Positions 44,870 to 54,201 of a DNA stretch of 64,000 nucleotides are shown one piece after another. Source of the stretch: an uncultured Pseudomonadales bacterium (lineage in GTDB: Bacteria; Pseudomonadota; Gammaproteobacteria; Pseudomonadales; Azotimanducaceae); contig CATOTI010000002.1 of assembly GCA_951813295.1 (NCBI GenBank), forward strand, positions 744,001 through 808,000. The letters are read 5' to 3'. Position numbers and translations under genes: made by a program. The notes under the pieces were generated by a model. That model saw only the letters and a program-made list of their open reading frames with translations. It had not been told where the DNA came from and did no database searches. The number at the start of each line of letters is the position of its first letter. The first letter of the stretch is position 1.

Positions 44870-45955
44870 ATGACCCTCGCCTCCGGACTCACCGCCCATC
44901 TCGAGGCCGCCGCGGTCGAAGCCCTTCCGGCCGACCGCGACTCGCTCCACTACGAGCCGCCGCCCGTGGCATTCCGTTGGGAATCGCGCCAGCGCGTCGA
45001 TCTCCTCACCGCCGCCTGGAATGGCGGCACGAACGCACGCGAACGTCACGCCGTGCTCGCGCGCGTCGCGTCAGAGCGAGGTCTTCCGCAAGCCGTCATC
45101 GAGTCCGCGGCGAGCGTTCTGGCGCGATTCGACGACTCGCACCAGCGCCTGCCGACGGATGAGATAGAGCGCGCGCTTGACGAGTTCGATGTCGGCGAGA
45201 GCAACACACACCTTTCCTTGGACGAAAAAGCGCAGCTCGATCGAGACGGTTACGTCAATCTGGGGCGATTGCTCGACGAACCGACGGTCACGCGGATGCA
45301 CGAACGCTACGACGACGCGATCGCGAGAGAAGGCGGCTCCGCCGGGCACGAGGTATCACAGACCCGCGGGATCGGCCGGATGAGCGGCACCGTGGTCAAA
45401 GCGATCAATCACGACGGTTTGCTGGACGTGCTCTTCACCCATCCACGACTCCTGGCCGTGACCCGTCACGTGCTCGGTAGCCAATTCAGGCTTTCGAGCA
45501 CGAATTATCACTGCCCGCTGCCGGGCTACGGTCAGCAAGCCCTGCACGCTGACTTCGGCTGGGGGATCGACAGTCGACCGCAGGTCGTGAACGCCGTCTG
45601 GATGCTCGACGATTTCACACTCGAAAACGGGCCGACGCGCGTCGTTCCCGGATCCCACCGATCGGGCACGCACCCGAACGGATCACCTTTCAACGACGGC
45701 GAACGTGACCCGTACCTGCCGGTACCCGGCGAGGTCTACATCACGGGGAAGGCGGGCAGCTTGATGGTCTACAACGCCCATCTCTGGCACAGCGGCACAC
45801 AGAACCGGTCGACGAGTTTGCGCCGGGCCCAGCACGTGTTTTTCACGCGCGCGACGAACCCGACACAACAGGACATGCTCGCGGCGATCGATGCGGGCGT
45901 TCACCGACGGCTCTCCACGCCGCACCGCGCGATCCTGGACATCCCCGCGCCGTAA
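44870..45955 (+). CDS. Phytanoyl-CoA dioxygenase (PhyH) family protein
   Basis: 361 residues. A helical N-terminal region of about 115 residues (including ARERHAVLARVASERGLP) precedes the PhyH domain: DRDGYVNLGRLLDEPTV, iron-binding HAD in ALHADFGWG, NGPTRVVPGSHRSG and the distal His-Arg region LWHSGTQNRSTSLRRAQ. All ligands seem intact. It is the fourth PhyH gene in the window and is positioned 7 nt after a GST. Its 3' end faces the binding-protein gene on the other strand across 4 nt. Confidence 0.87.
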   Translation: MTLASGLTAHLEAAAVEALPADRDSLHYEPPPVAFRWESRQRVDLLTAAWNGGTNARERHAVLARVASERGLPQAVIESAASVLARFDDSHQRLPTDEIERALDEFDVGESNTHLSLDEKAQLDRDGYVNLGRLLDEPTVTRMHERYDDAIAREGGSAGHEVSQTRGIGRMSGTVVKAINHDGLLDVLFTHPRLLAVTRHVLGSQFRLSSTNYHCPLPGYGQQALHADFGWGIDSRPQVVNAVWMLDDFTLENGPTRVVPGSHRSGTHPNGSPFNDGERDPYLPVPGEVYITGKAGSLMVYNAHLWHSGTQNRSTSLRRAQHVFFTRATNPTQQDMLAAIDAGVHRRLSTPHRAILDIPAP

Positions 45956-45959
45956 CGAG

Positions 45960-47936
45960 CTAGTCGCGCTCGACAGCCTCTTCTCGCCCGTCGTCGAAAT
46001 ACCAGGTCGACGGGTGGTAGGAAAGCGTCCAGCGGTTGTCCCAGCCCCAGATCCCATCGGGGATCACATTCTTCAAACGCTTCGAGACCACAACCGGGTG
46101 GGGGGCGAGGCCGACTGTACCCATCGACCAGGTGTTCTCGGCCGTCGAGCGGAGGAGATTCTTGCCAGCTTCGATCCGCTCCGCCGGATCGAGCGCATGG
46201 CGCATTCGATCCGAGTAGTCCTGTAGTTGCCGGATCGGTGGTGGCGGCAAGCTACCGACATTTCCTTCGGTCAGGAAGTGACGTGCCCAGTCGTTCCACA
46301 TCGCGTTGTCCCAGCCGTTGTACATCGGCGCATACCAGATGGGATGAATGGGAAACAAAACGTCCGTGACCTTGTCGGCGTGCCAAAGCGTCATCTGCAT
46401 CTTGCCGGCCTGCGCCCGGGCCGACTGCAACGCTCGGCTCACGAGCTTCAACCGGATATCGATACCGACGGCACGCCAATAGGTCGAGACGAGCTCCATC
46501 GAGATCGCCTTGGGTGTCTCGAAGTCGAGGTACTCCATCGTGATGATGAGCGACGAACCGTCCGGGTATTCGCGTAGGCCGTCGCCTGTCACGTCGACGA
46601 GCCCGAGATCATCGAGCAACCCATTAGCGCGCTCGGGATCGTATTCGGCAAAAGCACGCGCAAACGCCGGATCGTAGAAAGCACTCGATGGATGCGCGGA
46701 AGCCTGCTGCGGAACCGCGCGGCCGAAGTAGATCAGCTCGTTCATCTCGGGTCGGTTGATCGCGAGGCTCAAGGCCTGGCGAAAGCCCTTTTCCCAGTAG
46801 AGCTCACGCAGCCGCTCGTCTTCAGCGTTGTAGTTGAGCTGGATGATGACGTCGCTCGTGTGCAGGCGCGTCCAGACATGCACGTCGACGAGCCCGGCCT
46901 GCTCGCCGAGTTTCAGGAGCGGCAGGTCCTGCGTGCGCAGCGCAAAGGCGGCGAAGTCGAGCTGACCCGTCGACGCCTTGGCCGTCACTAGTTCGCCGTT
47001 GTCGAGGATCACTTCGGCCTCGATCGCATCGATATACGGGAGTTGCTGACCGGCCGGATCGACCTTGTGGTAGTACGGGTTACGCTCCCAGCGCACCATC
47101 GACGGCGACCGGCTCACGACCCGATAGGCACGAAGGGTCGGGACGTCACGACTCTCCTCGATGCGCGCGTTACGTTGCGCATCGACGAACGTCCGCCAAT
47201 TGAGGATGTTGCGCTCTTGAATGCGCTCATTGAGCTCGTCGCGATCGACGAAAGCCGGATGCCAGTTCTTGAAGTAATGCTTCGGGTCGACCATGAAATT
47301 GCCGTACTGGGCAATCAGGTTGATGAAGAGTGGATTCGGCCGGTCGAACACGTAGCGGAACGTCAACGGGTCGACCTTCTCGAACCGCCCGCCCTGAATG
47401 TGGCGCGACGTGATCGGCGAGTATTCCTTGTCGAGCCAGATGTGGTTGAACGTGAACTCGAAATCGTCGCTTGTGAGCGGATGACCATCAGACCACCGGA
47501 TGCCTTTACGCAGCCGAACGGTGGTCGTCTTACCGTCCTCACTGACATCGAACGAGCGCGCGATATTCGGCAGGATCTCGCGCATGTCAGCCGAGATCGT
47601 GAGCGCCGACTCCCAGTTGAAGAACTGCCAGCTATCGCCAAGCGTGATACGCGCCGTGCCGCCGTAGCGGCCGATGGATTCGAACGGCTCGATGACCGGC
47701 GGATCGTCCGGTAAACGATCCGCGACGGGCGGTAGGCCTTGATCAGCCAGATAGGGGCTGTCCGAGAACGAGGTGATACCGACCTCGCTCGCGGTCGGCG
47801 GCTCCACAAACCACGCGGCCGGCCAATCCGCCCCCAGGATCGAATCCCGGTCGACGGCCGATTGCGGCTCGGCGAGCGCCGTCCATCCGAGCCACGCAGA
47901 GAGAACGTAGCCCATCATCTGACCTGGTTTTTTCAC
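45960..47936 (-). CDS. Peptide/nickel-type (family 5) ABC substrate-binding protein, orphan
   Basis: About 658 residues from GTG 47936, which overlaps the inositol oxygenase stop as GTGA. The start gives a lysine-containing signal peptide (VKKPGQMMGYVLSAWLG, cleavage near ALAE). The family 5 signature is seen in RLRKGIRWSDGHPLTSDDFEFTFNH. A long C-terminal lobe with YPDGSSLIITMEYLDFE and IPDGIWGWDNRW completes the fold. It would bind oligopeptides or similar solutes in the periplasm. No permease or ATPase genes are nearby, so the transporter partner is unknown. Confidence 0.85.
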   Translation of the reverse strand: MKKPGQMMGYVLSAWLGWTALAEPQSAVDRDSILGADWPAAWFVEPPTASEVGITSFSDSPYLADQGLPPVADRLPDDPPVIEPFESIGRYGGTARITLGDSWQFFNWESALTISADMREILPNIARSFDVSEDGKTTTVRLRKGIRWSDGHPLTSDDFEFTFNHIWLDKEYSPITSRHIQGGRFEKVDPLTFRYVFDRPNPLFINLIAQYGNFMVDPKHYFKNWHPAFVDRDELNERIQERNILNWRTFVDAQRNARIEESRDVPTLRAYRVVSRSPSMVRWERNPYYHKVDPAGQQLPYIDAIEAEVILDNGELVTAKASTGQLDFAAFALRTQDLPLLKLGEQAGLVDVHVWTRLHTSDVIIQLNYNAEDERLRELYWEKGFRQALSLAINRPEMNELIYFGRAVPQQASAHPSSAFYDPAFARAFAEYDPERANGLLDDLGLVDVTGDGLREYPDGSSLIITMEYLDFETPKAISMELVSTYWRAVGIDIRLKLVSRALQSARAQAGKMQMTLWHADKVTDVLFPIHPIWYAPMYNGWDNAMWNDWARHFLTEGNVGSLPPPPIRQLQDYSDRMRHALDPAERIEAGKNLLRSTAENTWSMGTVGLAPHPVVVSKRLKNVIPDGIWGWDNRWTLSYHPSTWYFDDGREEAVERD

Positions 47937-48718
47937 CACGCCACCTCGGCGGGAAAGTACCGACCGACCAAGTCTTCGTAGTACGGCTTCAACGCGGCCA
48001 CGTCCGGCGGGTCGTCGTGTTTGGTATAGAGGTCGTAGGCATTGAACCGGCGCACCCAATCGAGTGTTTCGGTGTCCTTGGCATTCATCAGGTAGTCGTA
48101 TGCGTGGGTCGAGTGACCCGGGTAGAAGCTGTGGTAGCGGATCATGTCGAGGGCCGCTTTCGGCAAATAATCTCGCGCGACGAGATACATGTACTCGTCG
48201 TGTCCCCAGGAGAGCGTCAGCGCATCGAGCCCACATTCCGCCTCGTAGACTCCGTTGGGCGTGTTGAAGCGGGAATCGCGCGCATCCGGGTTGGCGCTAA
48301 AGTACTCGGGATAGACGATCGCCTCGTTGAATGCGCAGCCGACGACGAAGGTATCGCCCGTCACCGCCCACTGCGGTTCATCGAACGCGACCAGCACTTT
48401 GCCGAGGTCGTGCACGAGCCCGGCGAGGATGAACCAGTCGGGGTGGCCATCGCGGCGGATGCCTTCCGCCGTCTGCAGGCAGTGCTCGATCTGCGTGAGA
48501 CTCGTGTCGGGGTCGCTGTCATCGACGAGCGAATCGAGCTTCTCGCACGCCTCCCATATCCCCATGCGCGCATGATCCAATCGCGCGAAATCGTCACGTT
48601 TTCCGCTCGCAAAGTCGTAGGTCTGCTGGGCGTGATTGGCGCGATAGAACTCGCGAACGTGATCGTCCGCCGCCTGATAGTCGCGGTAGGCGTCCGCATC
48701 GTGGTCTGAACTCGCCAT
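47933..48718 (-). CDS. myo-inositol oxygenase
   Basis: 261 residues, close to the 285 of animal MIOX. The di-iron ligands match in kind and spacing: His79 (QIEHCLQTAEGI), His103-Asp104 (LVHDLGKVL), His173 (SWGHDEYMYLV), His196 (IRYHSFYPGH) and Asp229 (FNAYDLYTKH). PQWAVTGDTFVVGC is also characteristic. The enzyme cleaves myo-inositol with O2 to D-glucuronate in the cytoplasm. MIOX is mainly known from eukaryotes, with scattered bacterial members. No uronate catabolic genes are adjacent; instead it is translationally coupled to an orphan binding protein. The ATG is taken at 48718; GGAGGGCC precedes it. Confidence 0.9.
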   Translation of the reverse strand: MASSDHDADAYRDYQAADDHVREFYRANHAQQTYDFASGKRDDFARLDHARMGIWEACEKLDSLVDDSDPDTSLTQIEHCLQTAEGIRRDGHPDWFILAGLVHDLGKVLVAFDEPQWAVTGDTFVVGCAFNEAIVYPEYFSANPDARDSRFNTPNGVYEAECGLDALTLSWGHDEYMYLVARDYLPKAALDMIRYHSFYPGHSTHAYDYLMNAKDTETLDWVRRFNAYDLYTKHDDPPDVAALKPYYEDLVGRYFPAEVAW

Positions 48719-48872
48719 TGGCCCTCCGTTCTGCTCGCCGGTTCGAATGGAACATGACTGATCGCCCGCAGAAATTCACCATCCGAACGGTGGCACTGCC
48801 ACGCCCGAGCGACGTTCGCGATCCATGCGATACTCGTGGACGTTGTTCGTCCGCTCGTCGAGCGGAGGTTTG

Positions 48873-50795
48873 ATGGTCCGGTTCATCGATTTTCGGCAGT
48901 CGACGCTTCTCGCGGCGTTGTTTGTATTCGCCTTGCCCACGAGCGCCAATGCGCCGAGCGAGGACGCGTTCGCGGAAATTTCAGACGTTCGGCCGGATAT
49001 CGTCTACCACCACGGTACGGCGTATCTCGTAGAGCTCAAATACCCGCCCGGATTCCAGCACTTCGACTACGTCAACCCGGACGCCCCGAAGGGCGGTCTC
49101 GTGCGGACCTCGCAGATCGGCACGTTCGATAGCTTCAACGGCATCCTCGATCGCGGCCGCGTCGCCAAGGGGGTCGAACGCTTGGGCGACGGTTCACACA
49201 TCTACGATCGGTTACTCGAACACGCGATCGACGAGGAGACGGGCCACTATGGCCGCCTGGCGAAAGGCATCTGGGTCGCTGATGACTTCAAGGAGTTCGC
49301 CTTCAAGATACGGCCGGGGGCTTACTGGCACGACGGTACGCCGCTAACCGTCGACGATGTGGTCTTCACGATGGAAACCTTGCGGGACAAGGGCGCGGCA
49401 GGCGTTCGAACCGCACTTCTCGAACTCGGCAGTATCGAGAAGCTCGACGACGATGAAGTGCTTTTCACCGTCAAGCCAGATAGGGCGAGTAACCCGGATC
49501 TCGTCTTCATGATTGGCGCCTACACGATCCTGCCGAAGCACTACTGGGCAACGCGCGACATCACGCAGACGACAGTCGAACCGCCGCTCGGCAGCGGGCC
49601 GTATCGCATCGGCAACTTCGAGCTCGGCCGAAACATTACGCTCGAGCGAGTGGACGACTACTGGGGCCGCGACCTGCCCGTCAACCGGGGTCGCTATAAC
49701 TACGACAGGATCAAGTACGACTACTTCCGCGACGAGTCGATCATGCTCGAATCGCAGAAAGGCGACGTGATCGACGTCCGTACCGAGACCGTGTCGAAAA
49801 ACTGGATGACCCAGTACAACTTCCCCGCGGTCAAACAGGGGCTCTTCAAACGGGAACTCGTCGACATTGCGCGGCCATGGGGTCTCTGGGCGCCGGTTTT
49901 CTGGAATCTCGAACGCCCGAAGTTCCGGGACATTCGTGTACGCGAAGCGCTCTGGCTGCTGTCGGAGTTCCGCTGGACGAACCGCGTCCTCATGTACGGC
50001 TTCTACAACTACGCCAAGAGTTACTTCTACAACTCCAAGATGGCGTCCGAAGGACTGCCTTCGGAGCGCGAGCTCGAGCTATTGGAACCGTGGCGCGGCC
50101 AGGTCCCGGAGCGCGTCTTCACCACCCCATTCGAAGGCAATGAGACATCGGGCTACGGATTCGACCGTGACAACATGAAACGTGCGCTCGAGCTTTTTGC
50201 CGCGGCTGGCTGGGAAATGCGTGACGGTGTCATGCGCAATGTCGAGACCGGCGAGCCGTTCACGGTCGAATTCATCTTCGGCTCGCCATTTGGTCTCCGC
50301 CAGGAGACGCCGCTCATGAACCTCATGAACCGGGTCGGGATCGAAACCGACGCCCGCTTCCTCGAGACATCCAACTGGCTCTATCGGATGCGCAACGGCA
50401 AGTTCGAGGGCGCGCACAACTCGTTCGTACCGGGCAACATCCCCGGCGTCATGCTGCGCAACCGCCTCTCGAGCGAAGCCGCCGATTCAGCGGGTGGTCA
50501 GAACTGGGGCAAAGTTCGCGACCCCGCCGTCGACGCCCTGATCGACACCATCATGGCCGCCCGAACGGCCGAGGATTTCTATGCGGCGACGCGTGCGCTC
50601 GATCGGATTCTCCTGTGGAGCTTCTATTACGTTCCCGGACTGGGCGCCCCCGGATACCGGCTGGTCTATTGGGACCGCTTCGGTCGACCCGACACGGACC
50701 TTCGCCTGCAACGACCGGCCTGGCTCGACACCTGGTGGTACGACGAAGAACGCGCGGCTCGCGTCGACGCAGGTATCGCCGCCCTCGAAGACTAG
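48873..50795 (+). CDS. Family 5 ABC substrate-binding protein (YejA-like), orphan
   Basis: 640 residues from ATG 48873 with GGAGG upstream. A signal peptide (STLLAALFVFALPTSANA) is followed by GFQHFDYVNPDAPKGG, typical of YejA-type binding proteins that serve microcin C or oligopeptide import. RPGAYWHDGTPLTVDDVVFT is the family 5 signature. The yejB, yejE and yejF partners are absent. It is divergent from inositol oxygenase, with about 150 bp between starts, and its stop overlaps the next hydrolase start (TAGTG). Confidence 0.88.
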   Translation: MVRFIDFRQSTLLAALFVFALPTSANAPSEDAFAEISDVRPDIVYHHGTAYLVELKYPPGFQHFDYVNPDAPKGGLVRTSQIGTFDSFNGILDRGRVAKGVERLGDGSHIYDRLLEHAIDEETGHYGRLAKGIWVADDFKEFAFKIRPGAYWHDGTPLTVDDVVFTMETLRDKGAAGVRTALLELGSIEKLDDDEVLFTVKPDRASNPDLVFMIGAYTILPKHYWATRDITQTTVEPPLGSGPYRIGNFELGRNITLERVDDYWGRDLPVNRGRYNYDRIKYDYFRDESIMLESQKGDVIDVRTETVSKNWMTQYNFPAVKQGLFKRELVDIARPWGLWAPVFWNLERPKFRDIRVREALWLLSEFRWTNRVLMYGFYNYAKSYFYNSKMASEGLPSERELELLEPWRGQVPERVFTTPFEGNETSGYGFDRDNMKRALELFAAAGWEMRDGVMRNVETGEPFTVEFIFGSPFGLRQETPLMNLMNRVGIETDARFLETSNWLYRMRNGKFEGAHNSFVPGNIPGVMLRNRLSSEAADSAGGQNWGKVRDPAVDALIDTIMAARTAEDFYAATRALDRILLWSFYYVPGLGAPGYRLVYWDRFGRPDTDLRLQRPAWLDTWWYDEERAARVDAGIAALED

Positions 50796-51505
50796 TGCCC
50801 GATCCCGTCCTGCGACTCATTCTTATCCCGAGCCCGTTGACGGGCCCCGGCTATTGGGAGCCGGTGTCCGCGGCGTTGTGGGCGCGTCGGCAACGAAACG
50901 CCGTCGCGCGCCTGACCGATACGGCTTATCTCTTCCCGCCGTACTGGATCACGCAATCGGCAACCGTCGCCGCGTCGCTACCGGACGAGGGCGACTTCAT
51001 CCTCGTTGCCCACTCAGGATCCAGCGTCCTGCTACCCGCGATCGGGCGCTTCAGCCGAAACCGGAGTAAAGAATCGCGCCTGCGCGGCTATCTCTTCGTC
51101 GACTGTGACCTCCCGGAGCACGGCCGGTCACGCTTCGATCTTTTCGACGACCCCGCCGATGCCGACCGAATCCGAGAAACCACGAAGGACAAATGGATGC
51201 CGCGCTGGACCAGCGAAGATCTGGCGCCCTATCTACCCGACGCTACGCAACGCGATGCATTCGTCGAACATCAGCCGCTCATCCCGACCGATCTCTACGA
51301 AGAATCGATCGCCGTTCCCACCGACTGGCCTGAAGTGCCCTGTGCCTACCTTTCGCTTTCCGAACACTATCGCCGCGCGGTCGACCTCGCTCATGCCGCC
51401 GACTGGCCCTTTGCCAGGATCGATAGCCACCATTTCGCGGCGATGACGGACCCGGAATCGGTCGCTGACCACCTGATGACGCTGGTCGACAAAATCCTCG
51501 CCTGA
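50795..51505 (+). CDS. Alpha/beta-hydrolase-like protein
   Basis: 236 residues from GTG 50795, which shares the G of the preceding TAG stop. LRLILIPSPLTGPGYWEPV resembles the first strand and oxyanion loop of small alpha/beta hydrolases. FILVAHSGSSVLLPAIG carries a nucleophile elbow of the form HSGSS, and DSHHFAAMTDPESVADHL offers the catalytic His. Translational overlap with the YejA-like gene suggests they work together, for example in cleaving an imported conjugate, but that is inference. No signal peptide is visible. Confidence 0.7.
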   Translation: MPDPVLRLILIPSPLTGPGYWEPVSAALWARRQRNAVARLTDTAYLFPPYWITQSATVAASLPDEGDFILVAHSGSSVLLPAIGRFSRNRSKESRLRGYLFVDCDLPEHGRSRFDLFDDPADADRIRETTKDKWMPRWTSEDLAPYLPDATQRDAFVEHQPLIPTDLYEESIAVPTDWPEVPCAYLSLSEHYRRAVDLAHAADWPFARIDSHHFAAMTDPESVADHLMTLVDKILA

Positions 51506-51558
51506 AACAAACGTTCAACGTCGCTCGCCCGGGGCGATTGCATTCTTCATTTGTCCTC

Positions 51559-51586
51559 TATATAAATATCTGCGTATATAAACATG
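51559..51586 (+). promoter_or_regulatory. AT-rich direct repeat, probable operator or promoter
   Basis: Two 12-nt copies, TATATAAATATC (51559-51570) and TATATAAACATG (51575-51586), stand 16 bp apart in an otherwise GC-rich region, directly before the SRPBCC-ArsR pair. Spacing of about one and a half turns and the AT content suit an autoregulatory ArsR site or a -10 region. Confidence 0.45.
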
Positions 51587-51598
51587 AGACGATTTACG

Positions 51599-52240
51599 AT
51601 GTCCGGAACCACCATCGAGCCGATCACACGTCAGGTAAAGCCCATCGAGTGGGAAGGCAAAAGGGGACGCTCGGTCGTCATCGAGCGAACGTTTCCCACG
51701 TTGATCGAAGACCTGTGGGATGCAATCGTCACGCCCGAACGCCTGGCGCGTTGGTTCCTTCCCGTTCACGGCGATCTCGTCGAGGGCGGCCGATACCAGC
51801 TCGACGGCAACGCCGGCGGAACGATTCGCCGTTGTGACACGCCTCGCTATCTCGAACTTTCGTGGGAGATGCAGGGTGGTGTCGGCTGGGTCCTTCTCAA
51901 TCTCGAATCACAAAGCGACGAATCGACCCGGCTGACCCTCGAGCACATCGCAGAGGATGAAGCGCACTTTCTCGAATTTTGGGCTCAGTACGGCCCGGGA
52001 TCCGTCGGCGTGGGCTGGGATACAGCGCTGGTGAGCCTCGATGGGTACATCGACGCGGGCGAGGCATACGAGCCCGTCGACGAGAACGCCTGGGTCACGA
52101 CGGATGAAGGGCGAGCGTTCATGCGCGCCGCGAGCGACGACTGGGTCGCCGCAGCGATCGCTTTCGGCACCGATCCCGACGTCGCTAAAGCGGCGGGCAA
52201 GGAGACTTATGCGTTCTACACGGGCACATCGGTCGAATAG
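51599..52240 (+). CDS. SRPBCC (AHSA1-type) domain protein
   Basis: 213 residues from ATG 51599, preceded by GAGACG; an ATG at 51584 in frame lacks a ribosome site. The START-like fold is evident from VVIERTFPTLIEDLWDAIVTPERLARWFLPVHGDLVEGGRY and TRLTLEHIAED, with a hydrophobic cavity for a small ligand. Such genes are commonly paired with a small ArsR repressor. The 3' end is 3 nt from the regulator start, so the two form an operon. The ligand is unknown. Confidence 0.85.
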   Translation: MSGTTIEPITRQVKPIEWEGKRGRSVVIERTFPTLIEDLWDAIVTPERLARWFLPVHGDLVEGGRYQLDGNAGGTIRRCDTPRYLELSWEMQGGVGWVLLNLESQSDESTRLTLEHIAEDEAHFLEFWAQYGPGSVGVGWDTALVSLDGYIDAGEAYEPVDENAWVTTDEGRAFMRAASDDWVAAAIAFGTDPDVAKAAGKETYAFYTGTSVE

Positions 52241-52243
52241 CCG

Positions 52244-52585
52244 ATGAATGCCTTCGACATCCTTCACGATCCCGTCCGCCGGCGAATCCTCGAGCTCCTC
52301 GCCGAGACGGATCTCGCATCCGGGGCGATCGTCGACGTGATCGCGCGCGAGTTCGGCATCAGCCAGCCGGCCGTCTCCTACCAGCTCAAGATTCTGCGCG
52401 AGAACGGCTTCGCTAACGTGCGTGCCGACGCCCAACGACGGATCTATTCGATCAACGCCGAACCGCTGGCGGAGATCGACGACTGGCTCGGCGTTTTCCG
52501 TCGGTTCTGGGAACACAAGCTCGATGCGCTGGCGACCGAAGTGGCGCGCGGCAAGAAATCACGGCGAACGAAACGCGAGCGCTGA
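52244..52585 (+). CDS. ArsR-family transcriptional regulator
   Basis: 113 residues. Winged helix: DPVRRRILELLAE, then recognition helix ISQPAVSYQLKILRENGFANV, and wing RADAQRRIYSINAEPLAEIDDWL. No metal-binding cysteines are seen in the usual alpha-3 or alpha-5 positions, so it probably responds to an organic signal or works with the SRPBCC partner. It may bind the AT-rich direct repeat at 51559. It is the only clear transcription factor in the window. Confidence 0.9.
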   Translation: MNAFDILHDPVRRRILELLAETDLASGAIVDVIAREFGISQPAVSYQLKILRENGFANVRADAQRRIYSINAEPLAEIDDWLGVFRRFWEHKLDALATEVARGKKSRRTKRER

Positions 52586-52593
52586 AGCGCACA

Positions 52594-54165
52594 TCACACC
52601 GTCGCTGGCGCACCTCGAGCGGCGTCGTCCGCATCGATCAGCGCGTCGGTCAGGCGCTCCATCATGCGAGCTCGCGCTGTTCGCTCGCGCGTCGCGAGAT
52701 CGTGCATTTCGTCCGGATCGGCGCGGAGGTCAAAGAGCTGCTCTTCGCCTTTGGAATTGCGCGTGTATTTGTAGCCGTCGGCGAGAACGGTGCGCGTCTT
52801 CGCGGGAATCGGTGTGAGCTTCGCCGTAATCGTCGATACATCGTCTTCGATCAGCACGAAGTCTCGAGCGGCTGCATCCGCCTCGGAGTCGAGAAGCGGC
52901 GTGAGGGAATGGCCCTGGATACCGTCGTATTCGGCAATACCAACAAGCTCGAGCAGCGTCGGTGCGAGGTCGATGCTCGACGCCAGCCCGTCCGTGCGGC
53001 CCGCCGCCGCGTACGGGGAATCGACGATCAACGGCACTTGCAGCGTCCCGCGATAGTGCATGAAGCCTTTCAAGAACAATCCGTGCTCACCCATCATGTC
53101 GCCATGATCACTGGTGAAGACGATGATCGTGTCGTCACGAACGCCCATCGCTTCGAGCCGATCGAGGATTCGACCGACGCCATGATCGATCATCTCGACC
53201 ATGCCGTAGGTCGCCGCGATCGCCTCCCGTAGGAGCGCATCGTCGCCAAAGCCACACGGCGCCACCCAGTTGCGCTGATCGTGTGGATGGACGCCCTGAA
53301 AGATCTTCAGATGCGCAGGCGCTCCGTCGAGTGGATCGTGCCGGTTTGCCGGGAGTTCCATATCGTCCGGTGAATGTCGATCGAACCATTCGCCCGGCGG
53401 CGTCATCGGGTGATGCGGATCCGGGTACGAGCACCAGACCATCCACGGTTCGTCGCTGGCGTTCCGGCTGTCGAGATAGTCGAGGGTGCGTTCGGTGACG
53501 AAACTCGTCGAGTGGAACTTCGCGTCATAAGGTGGACGATAGATTTGCCACCAGTGCGACGACCGGTCGCTCCCGGGCGCATCCGGTTCGTACTCAACAA
53601 AGACATCCGCCTCGCGCGCGCCGCGTGACAGCGCCCAATGCAGGTGATGGCCGGTCGCCCGCGCGCCGTGATCGATCGCGAGTTCAACATGCTCGAATCC
53701 GTAAAAGTCGTCGGGCTCATCAACCGGGACACCTGTAGCGAATCGTTCGAAATCCTCGAGTTCATCCCACCCGGTTTCGAAATAGGCCGAACCCACCGCC
53801 TCGCCGCGAAACGGCACGACGGAGTTTCGGCTCATGCCATGCTGCAGGTGTGACTTGCCGATCAGGCTCGTCGCATAGCCGTTCTTCTTGAGCGACCGGA
53901 CGAACGTGTTCGCGTTCCAGTCGAGAGATCGGTCGTTGAAAATCACCCCGTGCGCGGTCGGCATGCGTCCGGTCATCATCGTCGACCGATTCGGCATGCA
54001 AACCGGATTCGAGACCCAGGCGTTGTCGAACACCATCCCGCGAGCCGCGAGCGCATCGAGGTGCGGGGTTTTTAAGACCGCGTTTCCCATGAACCCTGCG
54101 TGATCAGCCCGCTGCTGATCCGTGACGATGACCAGAATGTTGGGCTTCTTCGTTACCCCTTCCAC
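52594..54165 (-). CDS. Sulfatase (alkaline-phosphatase superfamily)
   Basis: 523 residues from GTG 54165, decided by AAAGGAG 6 nt upstream. Metal-binding NILVIVTDQQRADH, formylglycine motif CMPNR (56-60) in PVCMPNRSTMMTGR, IGKSHLQH, YPDPHHPMTPP and FTSDHGDMMGEHG are all present. C-x-P-N-R departs from the classical Ser or Ala but keeps Cys, Pro and Arg. No signal peptide is seen. A typical choline- or aryl-type sulfatase length suggests hydrolysis of a soluble sulfate ester. An Nramp remnant lies just upstream on the same strand. Confidence 0.87.
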   Translation of the reverse strand: MEGVTKKPNILVIVTDQQRADHAGFMGNAVLKTPHLDALAARGMVFDNAWVSNPVCMPNRSTMMTGRMPTAHGVIFNDRSLDWNANTFVRSLKKNGYATSLIGKSHLQHGMSRNSVVPFRGEAVGSAYFETGWDELEDFERFATGVPVDEPDDFYGFEHVELAIDHGARATGHHLHWALSRGAREADVFVEYEPDAPGSDRSSHWWQIYRPPYDAKFHSTSFVTERTLDYLDSRNASDEPWMVWCSYPDPHHPMTPPGEWFDRHSPDDMELPANRHDPLDGAPAHLKIFQGVHPHDQRNWVAPCGFGDDALLREAIAATYGMVEMIDHGVGRILDRLEAMGVRDDTIIVFTSDHGDMMGEHGLFLKGFMHYRGTLQVPLIVDSPYAAAGRTDGLASSIDLAPTLLELVGIAEYDGIQGHSLTPLLDSEADAAARDFVLIEDDVSTITAKLTPIPAKTRTVLADGYKYTRNSKGEEQLFDLRADPDEMHDLATRERTARARMMERLTDALIDADDAARGAPATV

Positions 54166-54201
54166 GCCGTCTCCTTTCCTGAGATTTGCCACCGGATAGA
54201 T

